The position numbers and the translations under genes were made by a program. The notes beneath the pieces are model-generated. The model saw only the letters and a program-made list of their open reading frames with translations, was not told where the DNA came from and did no database searches. From NCBI GenBank assembly GCA_015232575.1, contig JADFZL010000008.1, forward strand, positions 1 to 64,000: a DNA stretch of 64,000 nucleotides, written 5' to 3'. Positions within the stretch are counted from its first letter, which is position 1. Each line of letters opens with the position of its first letter. The stretch comes from Candidatus Rifleibacteriota bacterium. GTDB taxonomy: Bacteria > Muiribacteriota > Ozemobacteria > Ozemobacterales > Ozemobacteraceae. Positions 33,491 through 43,343 of this stretch are shown piece by piece.

Positions 33491-35787
33491 CTTTTCCGGG
33501 ATTATTTGAGGCTTTTATTCCAAATCTCGGTCGAATTCTATCTATTGCAATAGTTTTTTCTGTATGGATTTTTTCTTTTGACCACCAGAACACATTTCAC
33601 TATCAGCAATTTTTCACTATACTTCTTGCTTCGTTTTCTCTGACTTGTTTTTCCCTGATATTTTCATTTCGAAACCCGCTAAAGCCCTTTTTCACAATTC
33701 GTTTTTTTGTTGTTCTTTTTATAATATCGATTTCATTATGTTTCAGGAAGTGCTTTTCCCTTGAAGGAATTTCATCTGGTTTTTTGATTCTTTCCCAGAT
33801 TGCTCTTTTCATGGCTCTTCGGCTGTCACTGAAAAAGGAATCTTCAGGTACAATCCTTAATTCAATAATTCTCAGCGGAACAATGATGTCAATCTATGGA
33901 ATCCTTCAGGCTCTGAATCTTGACATGCTTACCTGGCCGGGATCACCATTCAAAACAGTTGGAACGTTTGGAAATCCGAACCTTCTTGCCGTATACATAG
34001 CCTGTACTATTATAGTAACTTTCGTTTCAATTCAGCATCCAATATACTTAATCAAAGCAGACTATCTCCTTTATCCTGCGATTTCAATACAGATAATATC
34101 ACTTCTTCTGTGCTATTCATCAGGAGCCGTTCTAACACTTACCATGGGTTTCTTTTTTTTCAAAAAAAATTTCTGGGAACGCGAACTGTTTCCACATTCA
34201 AAGTATAAAACCTGGTGGTTCCCTCTGGTTCTGATTGCCTGCATTTTTTCATTTTACTATTCAATTTCATATTGTACAAGCAAATACCCGTGGTTCAGTT
34301 TAAGCAAAACTCCTGCGAGTTATTTATCACTCGTTTCAAGACTTGTTGAATGGAAGATGGGCATAGACTGGATTTCTGACTCTCCGTTAACCGGCTCTGG
34401 AATAGATTCTGCAAAATATCTTTTCCACACTTACCGGCCTCCGTTTGGAACAATCCTCAGATTGTCAATGTACAATGATGACCCGCACGCGTTTTTCCTC
34501 AAGTTCCTCGCAGAATGCGGATTAATACCGCTATATGCGGCATTCGGAATATTCTGCGTCGCATTTGCACTTCATAAAAAAAGAAGAAATCATCCGGCTT
34601 CAGACAAGATATACCCTTTCCACAAAATGACCCTGACTCTATTGATAATGATACTCTTCAATGGATCATTCAGCAATTCATTTTCAGTAACTCCGATCGT
34701 AAATTTTTTCATATTGATTTCTGCCCTTCATTTTTGTTTTGTACTGCGAGATGTTAAATGGACAATAAGAAAACCTTCTTTCAGAATGGTATTTATTCTT
34801 CCTGCCTGTCTTTTTTCGATTCTCGGAACTCTTCTTTCACTTGAAGCAGGTGCTGTTTCAAAAAATCTCTTCTCCGGACAGCAAAATCTGGAAAACAATC
34901 AGGCGGAAACTGCCAGCAAATGTTTCAGTGAAGCATTAAAATATGATCCAATGAATCCCGGGGCTCTGTGGGGAATAGCACGAGCTTATGAAAAACTTGG
35001 AAATTCCGAAAAAGCTCTTAAATACCTTTATATTCTGAATAACTTTTCAAACAACATTTTCGGCTGTCAACATACAATTTCAGAGCTTCTGCTTAAAAAT
35101 GGACTGATTATTGAAGCTCACAAATGGGCAGTTGAATTTTATAGAAAAAACAATTCAACGGTAGCGTACGAACTTCTTGGAGATGTTTTTCTTGCAGAAG
35201 GTCGGTTTGAAGAAGCAGAGAAAAGCTTTCTTTCAGGAGTATCTGTTATTGCAGACTGGTTTCCGGAAGAACGTCAGTCGGCATCAAGAATAAGGCTCAG
35301 ACTTGCATCAATCGCAATTGACAGCAACAATCCACAAAATGCAAAAGACCATCTTTTCTGGACCGAAGAGCCCGAAAAAAATTCTGCCGAGTATTTTTTC
35401 CTTCAAGGCTATGCAAGCTACAAAATGTCTCTGGCAACAGAAGCGCTGGAATTTTTTGAACAGTCATACAAATCTTCCCCTGAGAACCCGAGATATGCAA
35501 ATTCACTTGCATACACTCTTCTCGAAACAGGGAAAGATTTCGACAGAGCCGGGAAAATTCTTAAGGATTGTTACCAGAAAATAAGCAATGATAAAAAGAT
35601 TCGCCTGGATGATCTGATCAGCATTGTTCACAGCCTTGCAACATATTATCATAAAAAGAATGACCTGAAGCAGGCAAGGGAACTTATGCTGATCGCAATA
35701 AGAGATTGCCCTGAGGAATGGTCTGAAAGAAAAACCAAAATGGGAAAAGAACTGCAGAAAATAATCAACGAAATGAAAAAAAGGTAA
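33487..35787 (+). CDS. O-antigen ligase-like membrane protein with C-terminal TPR repeats
   Basis: The 766-residue product has about ten membrane segments over residues 1-460, then a soluble part with tetratricopeptide-like repeats (for example AETASKCFSEALKYDPMNPG and ATEALEFFEQSYKSSPENPR). In the membrane part, DDPHAFFLKFLAECGL matches the His-containing loop of the Wzy/WaaL (O-antigen ligase) superfamily, and GTFGNPNLLAVYI is also typical. Such Wzy_C-TPR proteins attach or polymerise glycans, sometimes on proteins (PglL-like). The periplasmic acceptor is unknown. It overlaps DUF192 by an ATGA and is the last gene of the operon. Confidence 0.85.
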   Translation: MTFPGLFEAFIPNLGRILSIAIVFSVWIFSFDHQNTFHYQQFFTILLASFSLTCFSLIFSFRNPLKPFFTIRFFVVLFIISISLCFRKCFSLEGISSGFLILSQIALFMALRLSLKKESSGTILNSIILSGTMMSIYGILQALNLDMLTWPGSPFKTVGTFGNPNLLAVYIACTIIVTFVSIQHPIYLIKADYLLYPAISIQIISLLLCYSSGAVLTLTMGFFFFKKNFWERELFPHSKYKTWWFPLVLIACIFSFYYSISYCTSKYPWFSLSKTPASYLSLVSRLVEWKMGIDWISDSPLTGSGIDSAKYLFHTYRPPFGTILRLSMYNDDPHAFFLKFLAECGLIPLYAAFGIFCVAFALHKKRRNHPASDKIYPFHKMTLTLLIMILFNGSFSNSFSVTPIVNFFILISALHFCFVLRDVKWTIRKPSFRMVFILPACLFSILGTLLSLEAGAVSKNLFSGQQNLENNQAETASKCFSEALKYDPMNPGALWGIARAYEKLGNSEKALKYLYILNNFSNNIFGCQHTISELLLKNGLIIEAHKWAVEFYRKNNSTVAYELLGDVFLAEGRFEEAEKSFLSGVSVIADWFPEERQSASRIRLRLASIAIDSNNPQNAKDHLFWTEEPEKNSAEYFFLQGYASYKMSLATEALEFFEQSYKSSPENPRYANSLAYTLLETGKDFDRAGKILKDCYQKISNDKKIRLDDLISIVHSLATYYHKKNDLKQARELMLIAIRDCPEEWSERKTKMGKELQKIINEMKKR

Positions 35788-35810
35788 TTGGGAAGAGACC
35801 TTACTTTGCT

Positions 35811-35943
35811 GCCATTTCGACCAAAGGGAGAAATCTCTTTTGCCCAGAGAGACGGTTGCTACATGTACCTGTTGAGAAGTACAATCTGTTTTTCGCCGTC
35901 AATTTTGAATGGAAGGCACTGAGATCTCCCCTTCGGTCGAGAT
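35811..35943. repeat. Palindromic-family element with divergent halves
   Basis: The left half CCATTTCGACCAAAGGGAGA is at 35812 and the right half GAGATCTCCCCTTCGGTCGA at 35921. They are complementary and 80 bp apart, wider than in other copies. It lies between two convergent genes. Confidence 0.75.
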
Positions 35944-35962
35944 AATAAATAATTCGCTCGAA

Positions 35963-38530
35963 TTAAACAGATTTTGAACGGTTATGGTAAAACTTGTAGA
36001 TCTCAAACCACACAAGGCTGAGAATTCCGGCAAAAACGCAGATTGAAATATCGTTCAGATGCAGTGGCATGAATTTAAACAGCTTTTGAAAAAACGGCAC
36101 GTACAAGATTACTCCAAGAAATACTCCGCCGCCGATTAATATGAACCACTGTGCTGGATTTGGCACCATAAGGCTTGCAAAAGCGCTTCTTTTCCAGGAG
36201 CGGTTGACGATTATCAGAAAAAGATTTGCGACAATAAGTGTTGTAAAAGTCAGCGCCCTGCATTCATCAATCGGAAAGTTACGATATTTGGAAAAGTAGA
36301 CAAACATGCCCATGCAGACGGCAAGAACGCCAATTCCCTGAATCAGACTGAGAATGAACTGTTCTTTCCCAAAAAGTGGAGCGCTACGCTCTCTTGGTGG
36401 TTTCTCCATAATATCAGGTTCACCGGGTTCAACCTCGAATACTATTGAACACGATGGGTCAATGAGCAATTCAAGAAAAACAATGTGCGCCGGCAGAAGA
36501 ATGAGATCCCATTTCATGAGAACCGGAATAAGTGATATTCCCGCGATTGGAACATGAATTGCGAAAATATACGCCATGGCTTTCTGAATATTCTGAAAAA
36601 TTCGCCTGCCGAGTTTTACGGCTGAAACAATAGAAGTAAAATCGTCATCCAGCAGAACCAGGGAAGAAGCTTCACGGGCAACGTCCGTACCTCTTCCGCC
36701 CATTGCTATTCCGATATGCGCCGCCTTCAAAGCCGGGGCGTCATTAACACCGTCACCAGTCATCGCAACAATTTGTCCGGCGTTTTTAAATGCCTGCACT
36801 ATCTTAAGTTTCTGTTCAGGAACAACTCTCGCAAAAACGTTTACTGATTTCACTTTTTCGCAGAGAAGCTCATCTGAAAGCGTATCAATATCTGAACCAC
36901 ACAAAACAGATTCCGGATTCTCAATTCCTGCCTGTTTTGAAATGTTAGTGGCTGTTCCCGGGTAATCGCCGGTAATCATGACGACCCTGATGCCTGCTTT
37001 TCTGCACTCATCAACGGCTCCTGGTACAAGCGGGCGGATCGGATCAGTAAACCCGATGAACCCGAGAAATCGGAAGGTAAAATCATGCTGAATACTTGGA
37101 AGTGGATCGTGAGTAAAAGAAGAACTGGCAACTCCGAGTATTCTTAAACCTTTATCTGCCATTTCCAAAACAATCTTTTCGTAGCGTTCACGATTTTCTT
37201 TATCGAGATGGCACAGATCAAAAATAGCTTCAGGCGAACCTTTAGCGGCTATTTCATAATTTTTTTCATCGGGAGATTTCCACACGTGTGAAAGAGCGAG
37301 TAACTCTGTTGATAAAGCATATTCTTTCAGCAAAGTCCAGTTGTCATGAAGGTGCTCTGTGCTGGAAAGGTATTTTTTTCCGACGTCCCGAAGCTCTTTC
37401 TCCATCGGGTCGAAAGGGTCACGCTGGCTTGCGAGAATCGCAAACTCTATCAATTCATGCAGTCTTTCGGGAATCTCACTTTTCTCATTCGTATTAAGGT
37501 CGTAAAATCCACCTTTTTCCCAGAGCATTGAAAGTTTCATACAGTTTTGTGTAATAGTGCCTGTTTTATCACTGCACAGAACACTTGCCGAGCCAAGAGT
37601 TTCAATAGCATAAACCCTTCTCGTAAGTACATGTTTTTGTGAAATTCGCCAGGCTCCAAGAGCAAGGAAAATAGTAAGTACAACAGGAAACTCTTCCGGA
37701 AGCATTGCCATCGCAAGGGTAATACCCGCAAGGAAGCCGTTCAACCAGTCATTTCTGGTCATTCCATAAACTATTACCACGATAACGCACAAGATAAAAC
37801 CTGCCAGTGACAACTTTTTTACAAGTGAATCAATTTCCTTTTTCAGGCCGCTTTCTTCTTCTTCTATTGATCCAAGTGACTTACCGATTTTACCGAGTTC
37901 GGTATGTGTTCCAGTCGCTGTAACTCTTGCCAAACCTCGGCCATAAACGATAAGAGTACCTGAAAAGATATAAGGTGTATCATCGCCGCCGGGTTTTCCG
38001 GAAGTCATTTTTTCGGATGCAGCTTCAAAATTGGCACCGGCTTTTCTTACAGGTACAGATTCACCTGTAAGAAGAGATTCATTCACTGAAAGATTGGTAC
38101 TCTCAAGAAGTACTGCATCTGCAGGAACTCTGTCGCCTTCAGACAGCTCAATAAGGTCTCCTTTTACAACTTCGCGGCCGGCTATTTTCCTTCTTACTCC
38201 ATCGCGAATAACAAAAGCTCTGGGGCTGGAAAGATCTTTCAATGCTTCGAGAGCTCTTTGAGTTTTTCTTTCCTGAACAAATGTAATACCCATTATTACA
38301 ACGACAAAACCGAGCAGCATAAGGGCTTCATCAATGCTTCCAAGAATAAGATAAAGAATGCCGCAACCGACCAGAAGCAGGAACATCGGCTCTGTAAGTA
38401 TTTCAAGGGCAATATGGAGAAGGCCATTTCCTTTTGCAGAAGGAATTTCATTCGGACCATCTGTTTTAAGAATGGTTTCTGCTTCTTTCTCAGAAAGACC
38501 CTGAAAAGCGCACTTAAAATCTTCTTTCAT
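35963..38530 (-). CDS. P2-like P-type cation-transporting ATPase
   Basis: The 855-residue protein has the P-type hallmarks: LTGESVPV in the actuator domain, phosphorylation site CSDKTGTIT, KGSPEAI in the nucleotide domain, and MTGDGVNDAPALKAAHIGIAMG in the hinge. There are about ten membrane segments. The membrane-4 ion site reads LPEEFPVVL rather than the PEGLP of Ca pumps, and membrane 6 has LIDPSCSIVFEVEP. So the ion is uncertain although the layout is Ca/Mn-like. It overlaps the upstream response-regulator gene by 4 bp and may be controlled with it. Confidence 0.92.
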   Translation of the reverse strand: MKEDFKCAFQGLSEKEAETILKTDGPNEIPSAKGNGLLHIALEILTEPMFLLLVGCGILYLILGSIDEALMLLGFVVVIMGITFVQERKTQRALEALKDLSSPRAFVIRDGVRRKIAGREVVKGDLIELSEGDRVPADAVLLESTNLSVNESLLTGESVPVRKAGANFEAASEKMTSGKPGGDDTPYIFSGTLIVYGRGLARVTATGTHTELGKIGKSLGSIEEEESGLKKEIDSLVKKLSLAGFILCVIVVIVYGMTRNDWLNGFLAGITLAMAMLPEEFPVVLTIFLALGAWRISQKHVLTRRVYAIETLGSASVLCSDKTGTITQNCMKLSMLWEKGGFYDLNTNEKSEIPERLHELIEFAILASQRDPFDPMEKELRDVGKKYLSSTEHLHDNWTLLKEYALSTELLALSHVWKSPDEKNYEIAAKGSPEAIFDLCHLDKENRERYEKIVLEMADKGLRILGVASSSFTHDPLPSIQHDFTFRFLGFIGFTDPIRPLVPGAVDECRKAGIRVVMITGDYPGTATNISKQAGIENPESVLCGSDIDTLSDELLCEKVKSVNVFARVVPEQKLKIVQAFKNAGQIVAMTGDGVNDAPALKAAHIGIAMGGRGTDVAREASSLVLLDDDFTSIVSAVKLGRRIFQNIQKAMAYIFAIHVPIAGISLIPVLMKWDLILLPAHIVFLELLIDPSCSIVFEVEPGEPDIMEKPPRERSAPLFGKEQFILSLIQGIGVLAVCMGMFVYFSKYRNFPIDECRALTFTTLIVANLFLIIVNRSWKRSAFASLMVPNPAQWFILIGGGVFLGVILYVPFFQKLFKFMPLHLNDISICVFAGILSLVWFEIYKFYHNRSKSV

Positions 38531-39963
38531 GCCTGATCCTCCTGGCCTGATTCATTTTCGCGATGTTCGTTAATAAGAAGTCCAACTTCCTTAAGTTTCA
38601 TGTAGAGATTCTTTCTGTGCATTCCACACATCAGAGAAGCTTTTGAAATATTTCCCTTTGTACGTTCAAGAATGTTTTTGAAAAACTTCTGTTCAAAATC
38701 TTTCACAATAATTTCTTTTGCTTCTCTGTATGGAAGTGCGAAAACCTTATCGTAAAGAAGGGATTCATCAAGGGCCGAGGATGGCTTATCAGTCTGAAGA
38801 TTGGCTTCTACAGATTCGTTGGGCATTTTTTCATCATCAAGAATAATAACTCTTTCGATGATATTCTGCAGTTCTCTTACGTTTCCGGGCCAACTGTATT
38901 TTACAAGGCGATTCATGAACGCATCAGAGAACTGACGATAAGTCTTCTTGAATTTATCACAGAATTTGCGGGCAAAGAATTCAACCAGAAGCGGTATATC
39001 AGAAGCTCTTTCGCGTAAAGTCGGAAGATGAATATTGACGACATTCAGTCTGTAGAAAAGGTCTTCCCTGAATGCATTTTCCTTAATGGCCTTTGTGAGA
39101 TCCTTGTTTGTTGCAGCAATAACACGGGTGTCTACCTTCAAAAGCACCTGACCGCCGACTCTTTCAAACTCGCGTTCCTGAAGAATGCGAAGAATTTTAG
39201 TCTGAGTTGTAAGTGACATGTCTCCGATTTCATCAAGGAAAATGGTACCTTTATTTGCCAGTTCAAATTTTCCAAGTTTTCTGGAAACAGCTCCGCTGAA
39301 TGCACCTTTTTCAAATCCGAAGAGTTCACTTTCAATGAGCGTTTCAGGAAGAGCGGCACAGTTTACGCGGATAAAAGCTTCACTTTTTCTCAGACTTAGT
39401 CCGTGGATAACATTTGCTATGACTTCTTTTCCGGTACCAGATTCGCCTGTAATGAGTACAGTTGCATCTGTTTCAGCGACCTTTTCAACAAGTTCAAAGA
39501 CTCTCTGCATATTTTCGCTTTTACCGATGACATTGTCAAGGCATTCGCGCTCATGCAGACGCTCTTTCAGCATTACATTCTCGCGTCTGAGGATGCGTTT
39601 TTCAAGTGCCCGTCTGACGGTTATCTTCAGATCATCATTGGCAAAAGGTTTTGGAAGATAATCGTATGCTCCGCGTTTCATAGCTTCGACGGCAAGCGCT
39701 TCAGAGCCAAAAGCGGTAACAAGAATTACAAGGTTTTCCGGATCACGTTTTTTTACGTTATCAAGGAGATCCAGTCCGGATCGTTCGGGCATGGTGACAT
39801 CTGATATAATAAGATCTGCCGGCTTCTCATCCAATCTCGCAAGAGCATCGGTGACCGATTTTGCGCTCCGGATGCTGTATCCCTCTTTTTTCAGAACAGT
39901 CTCAAGTGTATAAAGAATTGATTCTTCATCATCAACAATGAGAATTTCCATTGGTTTCTGCAT
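38527..39963 (-). CDS. NtrC-family response regulator
   Basis: The 478-residue protein has a receiver domain (IVDDEE, phospho-Asp in ISDVTMPERSG, KPFAND; about 5-120). The AAA+ domain has GESGTGKE, IFLDEIGD and the loop GAFSGA, one change from GAFTGA. A Fis-type helix-turn-helix ends it (ISKASLMCGMHRKNLYMKLKEVG). It should activate sigma-54 promoters when phosphorylated. No histidine kinase is adjacent. The start of the P-type ATPase gene overlaps its stop, an unusual pairing. Confidence 0.94.
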   Translation of the reverse strand: MQKPMEILIVDDEESILYTLETVLKKEGYSIRSAKSVTDALARLDEKPADLIISDVTMPERSGLDLLDNVKKRDPENLVILVTAFGSEALAVEAMKRGAYDYLPKPFANDDLKITVRRALEKRILRRENVMLKERLHERECLDNVIGKSENMQRVFELVEKVAETDATVLITGESGTGKEVIANVIHGLSLRKSEAFIRVNCAALPETLIESELFGFEKGAFSGAVSRKLGKFELANKGTIFLDEIGDMSLTTQTKILRILQEREFERVGGQVLLKVDTRVIAATNKDLTKAIKENAFREDLFYRLNVVNIHLPTLRERASDIPLLVEFFARKFCDKFKKTYRQFSDAFMNRLVKYSWPGNVRELQNIIERVIILDDEKMPNESVEANLQTDKPSSALDESLLYDKVFALPYREAKEIIVKDFEQKFFKNILERTKGNISKASLMCGMHRKNLYMKLKEVGLLINEHRENESGQEDQA

Positions 39964-40076
39964 AGCTTTTCCTCTGAGAAATTTTACTTTTCATAACACA
40001 AAACCAAAAAAAACGACTCATAATCTGTCTAAATAGAGCAATAATCCTTTTCCACAGTCTGACTATCCGTAAGCGA

Positions 40077-40145
40077 ACTTTCGCACTTTTTTGAATAACA
40101 GCTTATTAATGAGACTTTATTCAAAGTCTGATAATATGCGAAAGT
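40077..40145. other. Nested inverted repeats upstream of the NtrC-type gene
   Basis: ACTTTCGCA (40077) pairs with TGCGAAAGT (40137). Inside it TTGAATAA (40091) pairs with TTATTCAA (40117). It lies between the stop of the M4 peptidase gene and the start of the regulator gene, about 115 bp before the latter. It could be an operator or an RNA structure; there is no T-run for a terminator. Confidence 0.5.
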
Positions 40146-40173
40146 CCACTGTAATAGAACTTTACATTCAGAA

Positions 40174-41835
40174 TCAGTCTTTATGAATCTCAGAAAAAGT
40201 AATCAGACTGCTGATATCTTTCTTATTCATTACAATCGATCGCTTCGAAGAAGCGGAGATACCTCGTTTTGAGGCAATTTCCAGGATAAGTCGGCTGTTT
40301 ATGCCACGATAAAGTGCTTTATCGGCAGAAATAAGCGCGGTCAGTCCATCTGCGAATGTCGGATCACCAGCTTTCAAATAATAGAAACTCTTATGAATAA
40401 GATTGTCAGTAATATCCCGATCAAGCGCTATTCCAAGATCCCACAGGAATCCGCCCCAGATAAGGCCATCTTCATGAACTTCGTCTTTTATATCTTCCGG
40501 ATAATGCCTGGAATTTTCGAGATTGCGGTGACAATCAAGTCCCATTTTCGCGACAATCCAGCGGCCACTTTTGCTGCTGTTAATCATGCTTCCAGCAAAA
40601 TAATCAGCCTGTCCTTCATTAATTGCCCCCGATTCTTTCATATTATAAAGAGACACAATTTCATTTAGTACACCATGGGCATATTCATGATAAATTACTG
40701 TTTCATCAAGTGCAAAATCATTGAACGTTTCACCATCTCCAAAATACATCTTTTTTTCTTTCGTGCTGAAGAAAGCATTGTCCCTCACACGGAAATGAAC
40801 TGTTCCCCAGAGCGAAAAATCAAGCTTATTGAATCCAAATTTCGAAAAGAACTCATGTACTACATTGGTGTGATAATAAACATTTACTTCATCAAAATGA
40901 ATATTATTCGGTTCAAAAACATAAATATTCTCAGGACTGGTTGCTGACAGACATTTTGCATTGACGGCGTAAGAATAGCTTCCGGCGAGCACCTTCGGGT
41001 ACAGGTAGGGGAGAATTTCGACTGTCGGGCTGCTGCTTAGAGGATTGGAAACGTAGACTGAACCCTTTCCTTCGAGTGCATACATTTGATTTACCATCGA
41101 AATCACACTTCCATCAGCAGCATCAATTACAACATTCCAGTCGCCCAGAGGTTCGGATGCAGCCAGTTCAACTGCAATTGCCCAGCGCCTTGTTCCGGAA
41201 TTATCAGTGTGAATAACATATTCTGCTGACGGTGCAACTCTTTCTTCAGTCACATTAATATATTTCCGTGCTGCTGAAATGGCTTCACCAAAAGAGAGAA
41301 CAATCTTATTTTCAGGGGTTCCGGAATTTAAAAAAGAGCCGGTTATGGAAATAAGTGCGTTTTTACTGTCAAAATGAAAGTCTACGGCTGATCCCAATAC
41401 TTTTTTACCGTTGAATCGCTCCTGACAAGTTATTTTGAGAGGAACGAGAGGAAATTGTGTGGAATTTCCGCTTTCAATTATTTCCAGCTCAGAGGGAACA
41501 TAATTTTCTTCGCCAGTCAAAAGAGAATTATTATCTCTCAGAAAATCTTTTACAATATCCTTTGGAGAGCCCGAAAAAGTGAAATCACCGGTAATACTGG
41601 TCAATCTCTTTCCATCAGAAGAAAAACATACCCGATCTACGGTATTTGAGCGTTTATGAAGATTAACAACGGCAGAAAGCAGTTCATTGTCAGGAGTAGA
41701 AACTGATTCAGAAGGTTCTTTCAGAGTCGATTTTTTTTCGAAATAATTACTCTGACCCACCGGAAGATAGCAAAATCCGGGCAACGCAATGAGAAGAAGA
41801 AAAACTACACAAAGACGCCTGATTGAAGTTTTCAA
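40174..41835 (-). CDS. Secreted thermolysin-like (M4) metallopeptidase
   Basis: The 553-residue product has a signal peptide (MKTSIRR, then LCVVFLLLIALPGFC), a propeptide with FTP and PepSY-like parts (about 45-260) and a catalytic domain. The zinc ligands are His383 and His387 in VIYHEYAHGV and Glu407 in ESGAINEGQADYF, which gives the gluzincin pattern. A DGLIWGGFLWDL segment with a later His-poor region replaces the usual catalytic His area of M4, so the exact family (M4 or M36) is not settled. It is a lone gene, probably an exported peptidase. Confidence 0.87.
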   Translation of the reverse strand: MKTSIRRLCVVFLLLIALPGFCYLPVGQSNYFEKKSTLKEPSESVSTPDNELLSAVVNLHKRSNTVDRVCFSSDGKRLTSITGDFTFSGSPKDIVKDFLRDNNSLLTGEENYVPSELEIIESGNSTQFPLVPLKITCQERFNGKKVLGSAVDFHFDSKNALISITGSFLNSGTPENKIVLSFGEAISAARKYINVTEERVAPSAEYVIHTDNSGTRRWAIAVELAASEPLGDWNVVIDAADGSVISMVNQMYALEGKGSVYVSNPLSSSPTVEILPYLYPKVLAGSYSYAVNAKCLSATSPENIYVFEPNNIHFDEVNVYYHTNVVHEFFSKFGFNKLDFSLWGTVHFRVRDNAFFSTKEKKMYFGDGETFNDFALDETVIYHEYAHGVLNEIVSLYNMKESGAINEGQADYFAGSMINSSKSGRWIVAKMGLDCHRNLENSRHYPEDIKDEVHEDGLIWGGFLWDLGIALDRDITDNLIHKSFYYLKAGDPTFADGLTALISADKALYRGINSRLILEIASKRGISASSKRSIVMNKKDISSLITFSEIHKD

Positions 41836-41965
41836 TTTAAATACCCCTTTTATTTAGTAATTCTATTTTTTTTTATATTTTAACCCAATCTATATTAACA
41901 TGTTTTGAAAGAAAAAAATATTGTTTTGCTTTGAACGATTGAACAAGAAATCAATACAGTATTCC

Positions 41966-41983
41966 GGCGCAATGAATTGCGCC
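41966..41983. repeat. GGCGCAA hairpin repeat
   Basis: GGCGCAA-TGAA-TTGCGCC is a perfect hairpin followed by CTACAC. This GGGCGCAATTCATTGCGCC type of sequence is widespread as a dispersed repeat in many bacterial genomes. Only this copy is seen in the window. Confidence 0.7.
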
Positions 41984-42057
41984 CTACACAAATATTATTA
42001 ATGTAAAAACCAACATTAAAGCATTAATGTGCTTTTATGTAAGAACCTTCTGACAAG

Positions 42058-42091
42058 TAAAAAGCCTGCCTTACTGAGGCAGGCTTTTTAA
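42058..42091 (-). terminator. Intrinsic terminator (works in both directions)
   Basis: GCCTGCC and GGCAGGC pair around a 7-nt loop, with A-runs and T-runs on either side. It lies 22 bp after the stop of the minus-strand gene at 42113. Confidence 0.92.
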
Positions 42092-42112
42092 AATATTCAG
42101 TATCTGATTTTA

Positions 42113-43096
42113 TTACATTCCACCACCTGAGGTAGTACTTGGTGTTCTGTTTGGATTTCTCGGCAATTTGTCTTTGGTTCCGCCAATTTTGAATCTGATT
42201 GTAATTCCCTGAAGTTTTACTTTTTGTGAAGTAACCGGCTGCAGAAGGATATCAACATAAGAGCCCGGGTCCATGTATTCTTGCATTGCCTGAGTAAAAG
42301 TCACCGAACCGCTGATTAATTGAGGGCTTCCCTGAGCAGGAAGGTTAAAAGTAATCGGAGTATATTCAATCAAAGTTCCATCGTTAAGTTTTTTTCTGAG
42401 ATCTTCTGTCGGCGGCGCTCCGTTATATTTTTTCAACCACCATTTTCTCCGGCAGACAACTCTAACTTTTGCACCGACCTGATCTGCTGTCACTCTTGTA
42501 CCATCGTTGTTAAGAAGATTTCCGACCAGGAATTTGAAAGGAATCGCTGTTCCCCAAGCTATTTCCTGAGATTCGAAATTGTGCTGTGCCCAGTTGTTTG
42601 CTGTATTCGAATCGGCAGAGCATTCGAGTGTTACCTGAATGCAGAAGTGTCCTGATACATCGCAAGTCCAGTCAATTGATGTGTTGACTTTGCCATTTGC
42701 ACGCAATTTAACTACTTTTCTTCCGATTTCTCTGAAAGCGACACCGGAACCATATTCAGCAACTCCGAAAACAACATTTACGTCCTTAACACCCAAACCG
42801 TTGCTGTAAACGGTACTCTGAACGCGATATTTCTGACCTTTTATCAGCTCGGTCCCGGTAATATTCTGGCGTGGATTGGTTGACGGGAAGATTTTAATAT
42901 CAGGGTTTGCCCATGATGGAGAGCCATCATCAAAATAATATTGTGTGCGAATTTCACCAGTTTCAGGATCAGTTTCTTCAACCGGATTTACCGCCTGAAG
43001 AAGATACGGATCTGTTGTTGCTGCTGCAAATGCAAAAGAAGTCAAAAGCAACTGAGCAATTAAAACAACTAGCATAGACATTTTAATGTTTTTCAT
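42113..43096 (-). CDS. Secreted protein, unrecognised, probably beta-sandwich
   Basis: The 327-residue product has a signal peptide (MKNIKMS, hydrophobic run, cleavage after FAFA). After it comes a stretch resembling extracellular adhesion or Ig-like modules: ELIKGQKYRVQSTVYSNGLG and SGHFCIQVTLECSADSNTANNWAQHN recall the CARDB-type pattern in which Asn-Asn-Trp follows a strand. A C-terminal region follows, ending in NPNRTPSTTSGGGM. The product and role are unknown. It has a strong terminator and no partner gene. Confidence 0.6.
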   Translation of the reverse strand: MKNIKMSMLVVLIAQLLLTSFAFAAATTDPYLLQAVNPVEETDPETGEIRTQYYFDDGSPSWANPDIKIFPSTNPRQNITGTELIKGQKYRVQSTVYSNGLGVKDVNVVFGVAEYGSGVAFREIGRKVVKLRANGKVNTSIDWTCDVSGHFCIQVTLECSADSNTANNWAQHNFESQEIAWGTAIPFKFLVGNLLNNDGTRVTADQVGAKVRVVCRRKWWLKKYNGAPPTEDLRKKLNDGTLIEYTPITFNLPAQGSPQLISGSVTFTQAMQEYMDPGSYVDILLQPVTSQKVKLQGITIRFKIGGTKDKLPRNPNRTPSTTSGGGM

Positions 43097-43277
43097 GTTC
43101 TTTTCCCTCCGTTTATTTAACTACAAACTTATTACGAAATATTATCATAAAATGTAATATTTATATCAGCTAATTTTTGCAATTGAGATCAATTGCAGGA
43201 AAAGGGTATTCATGATGCATTTTATTGAAAAGATATGTATCTGCTCGATAATTCGGGGAAATTTCCCGCTCATTGCA

Positions 43278-43343
43278 GTCATTTCGACCGAAGGGAGAAA
43301 TCTCAAAACCTGCGGAGATCTCTCTCTTCGATCGAGATGACAT
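43278..43343. repeat. Full palindromic-family element
   Basis: GTCATTTCGACCGAAGGGAG at the left is mirrored by CTCTCTTCGATCGAGATGAC at the right, with a short centre (AAAACCTGCGG). It lies between the divergent genes at 42113 and prfC. The rest of the gap (43097-43277 and 43344-43616) shows no gene that I can support. Confidence 0.85.
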
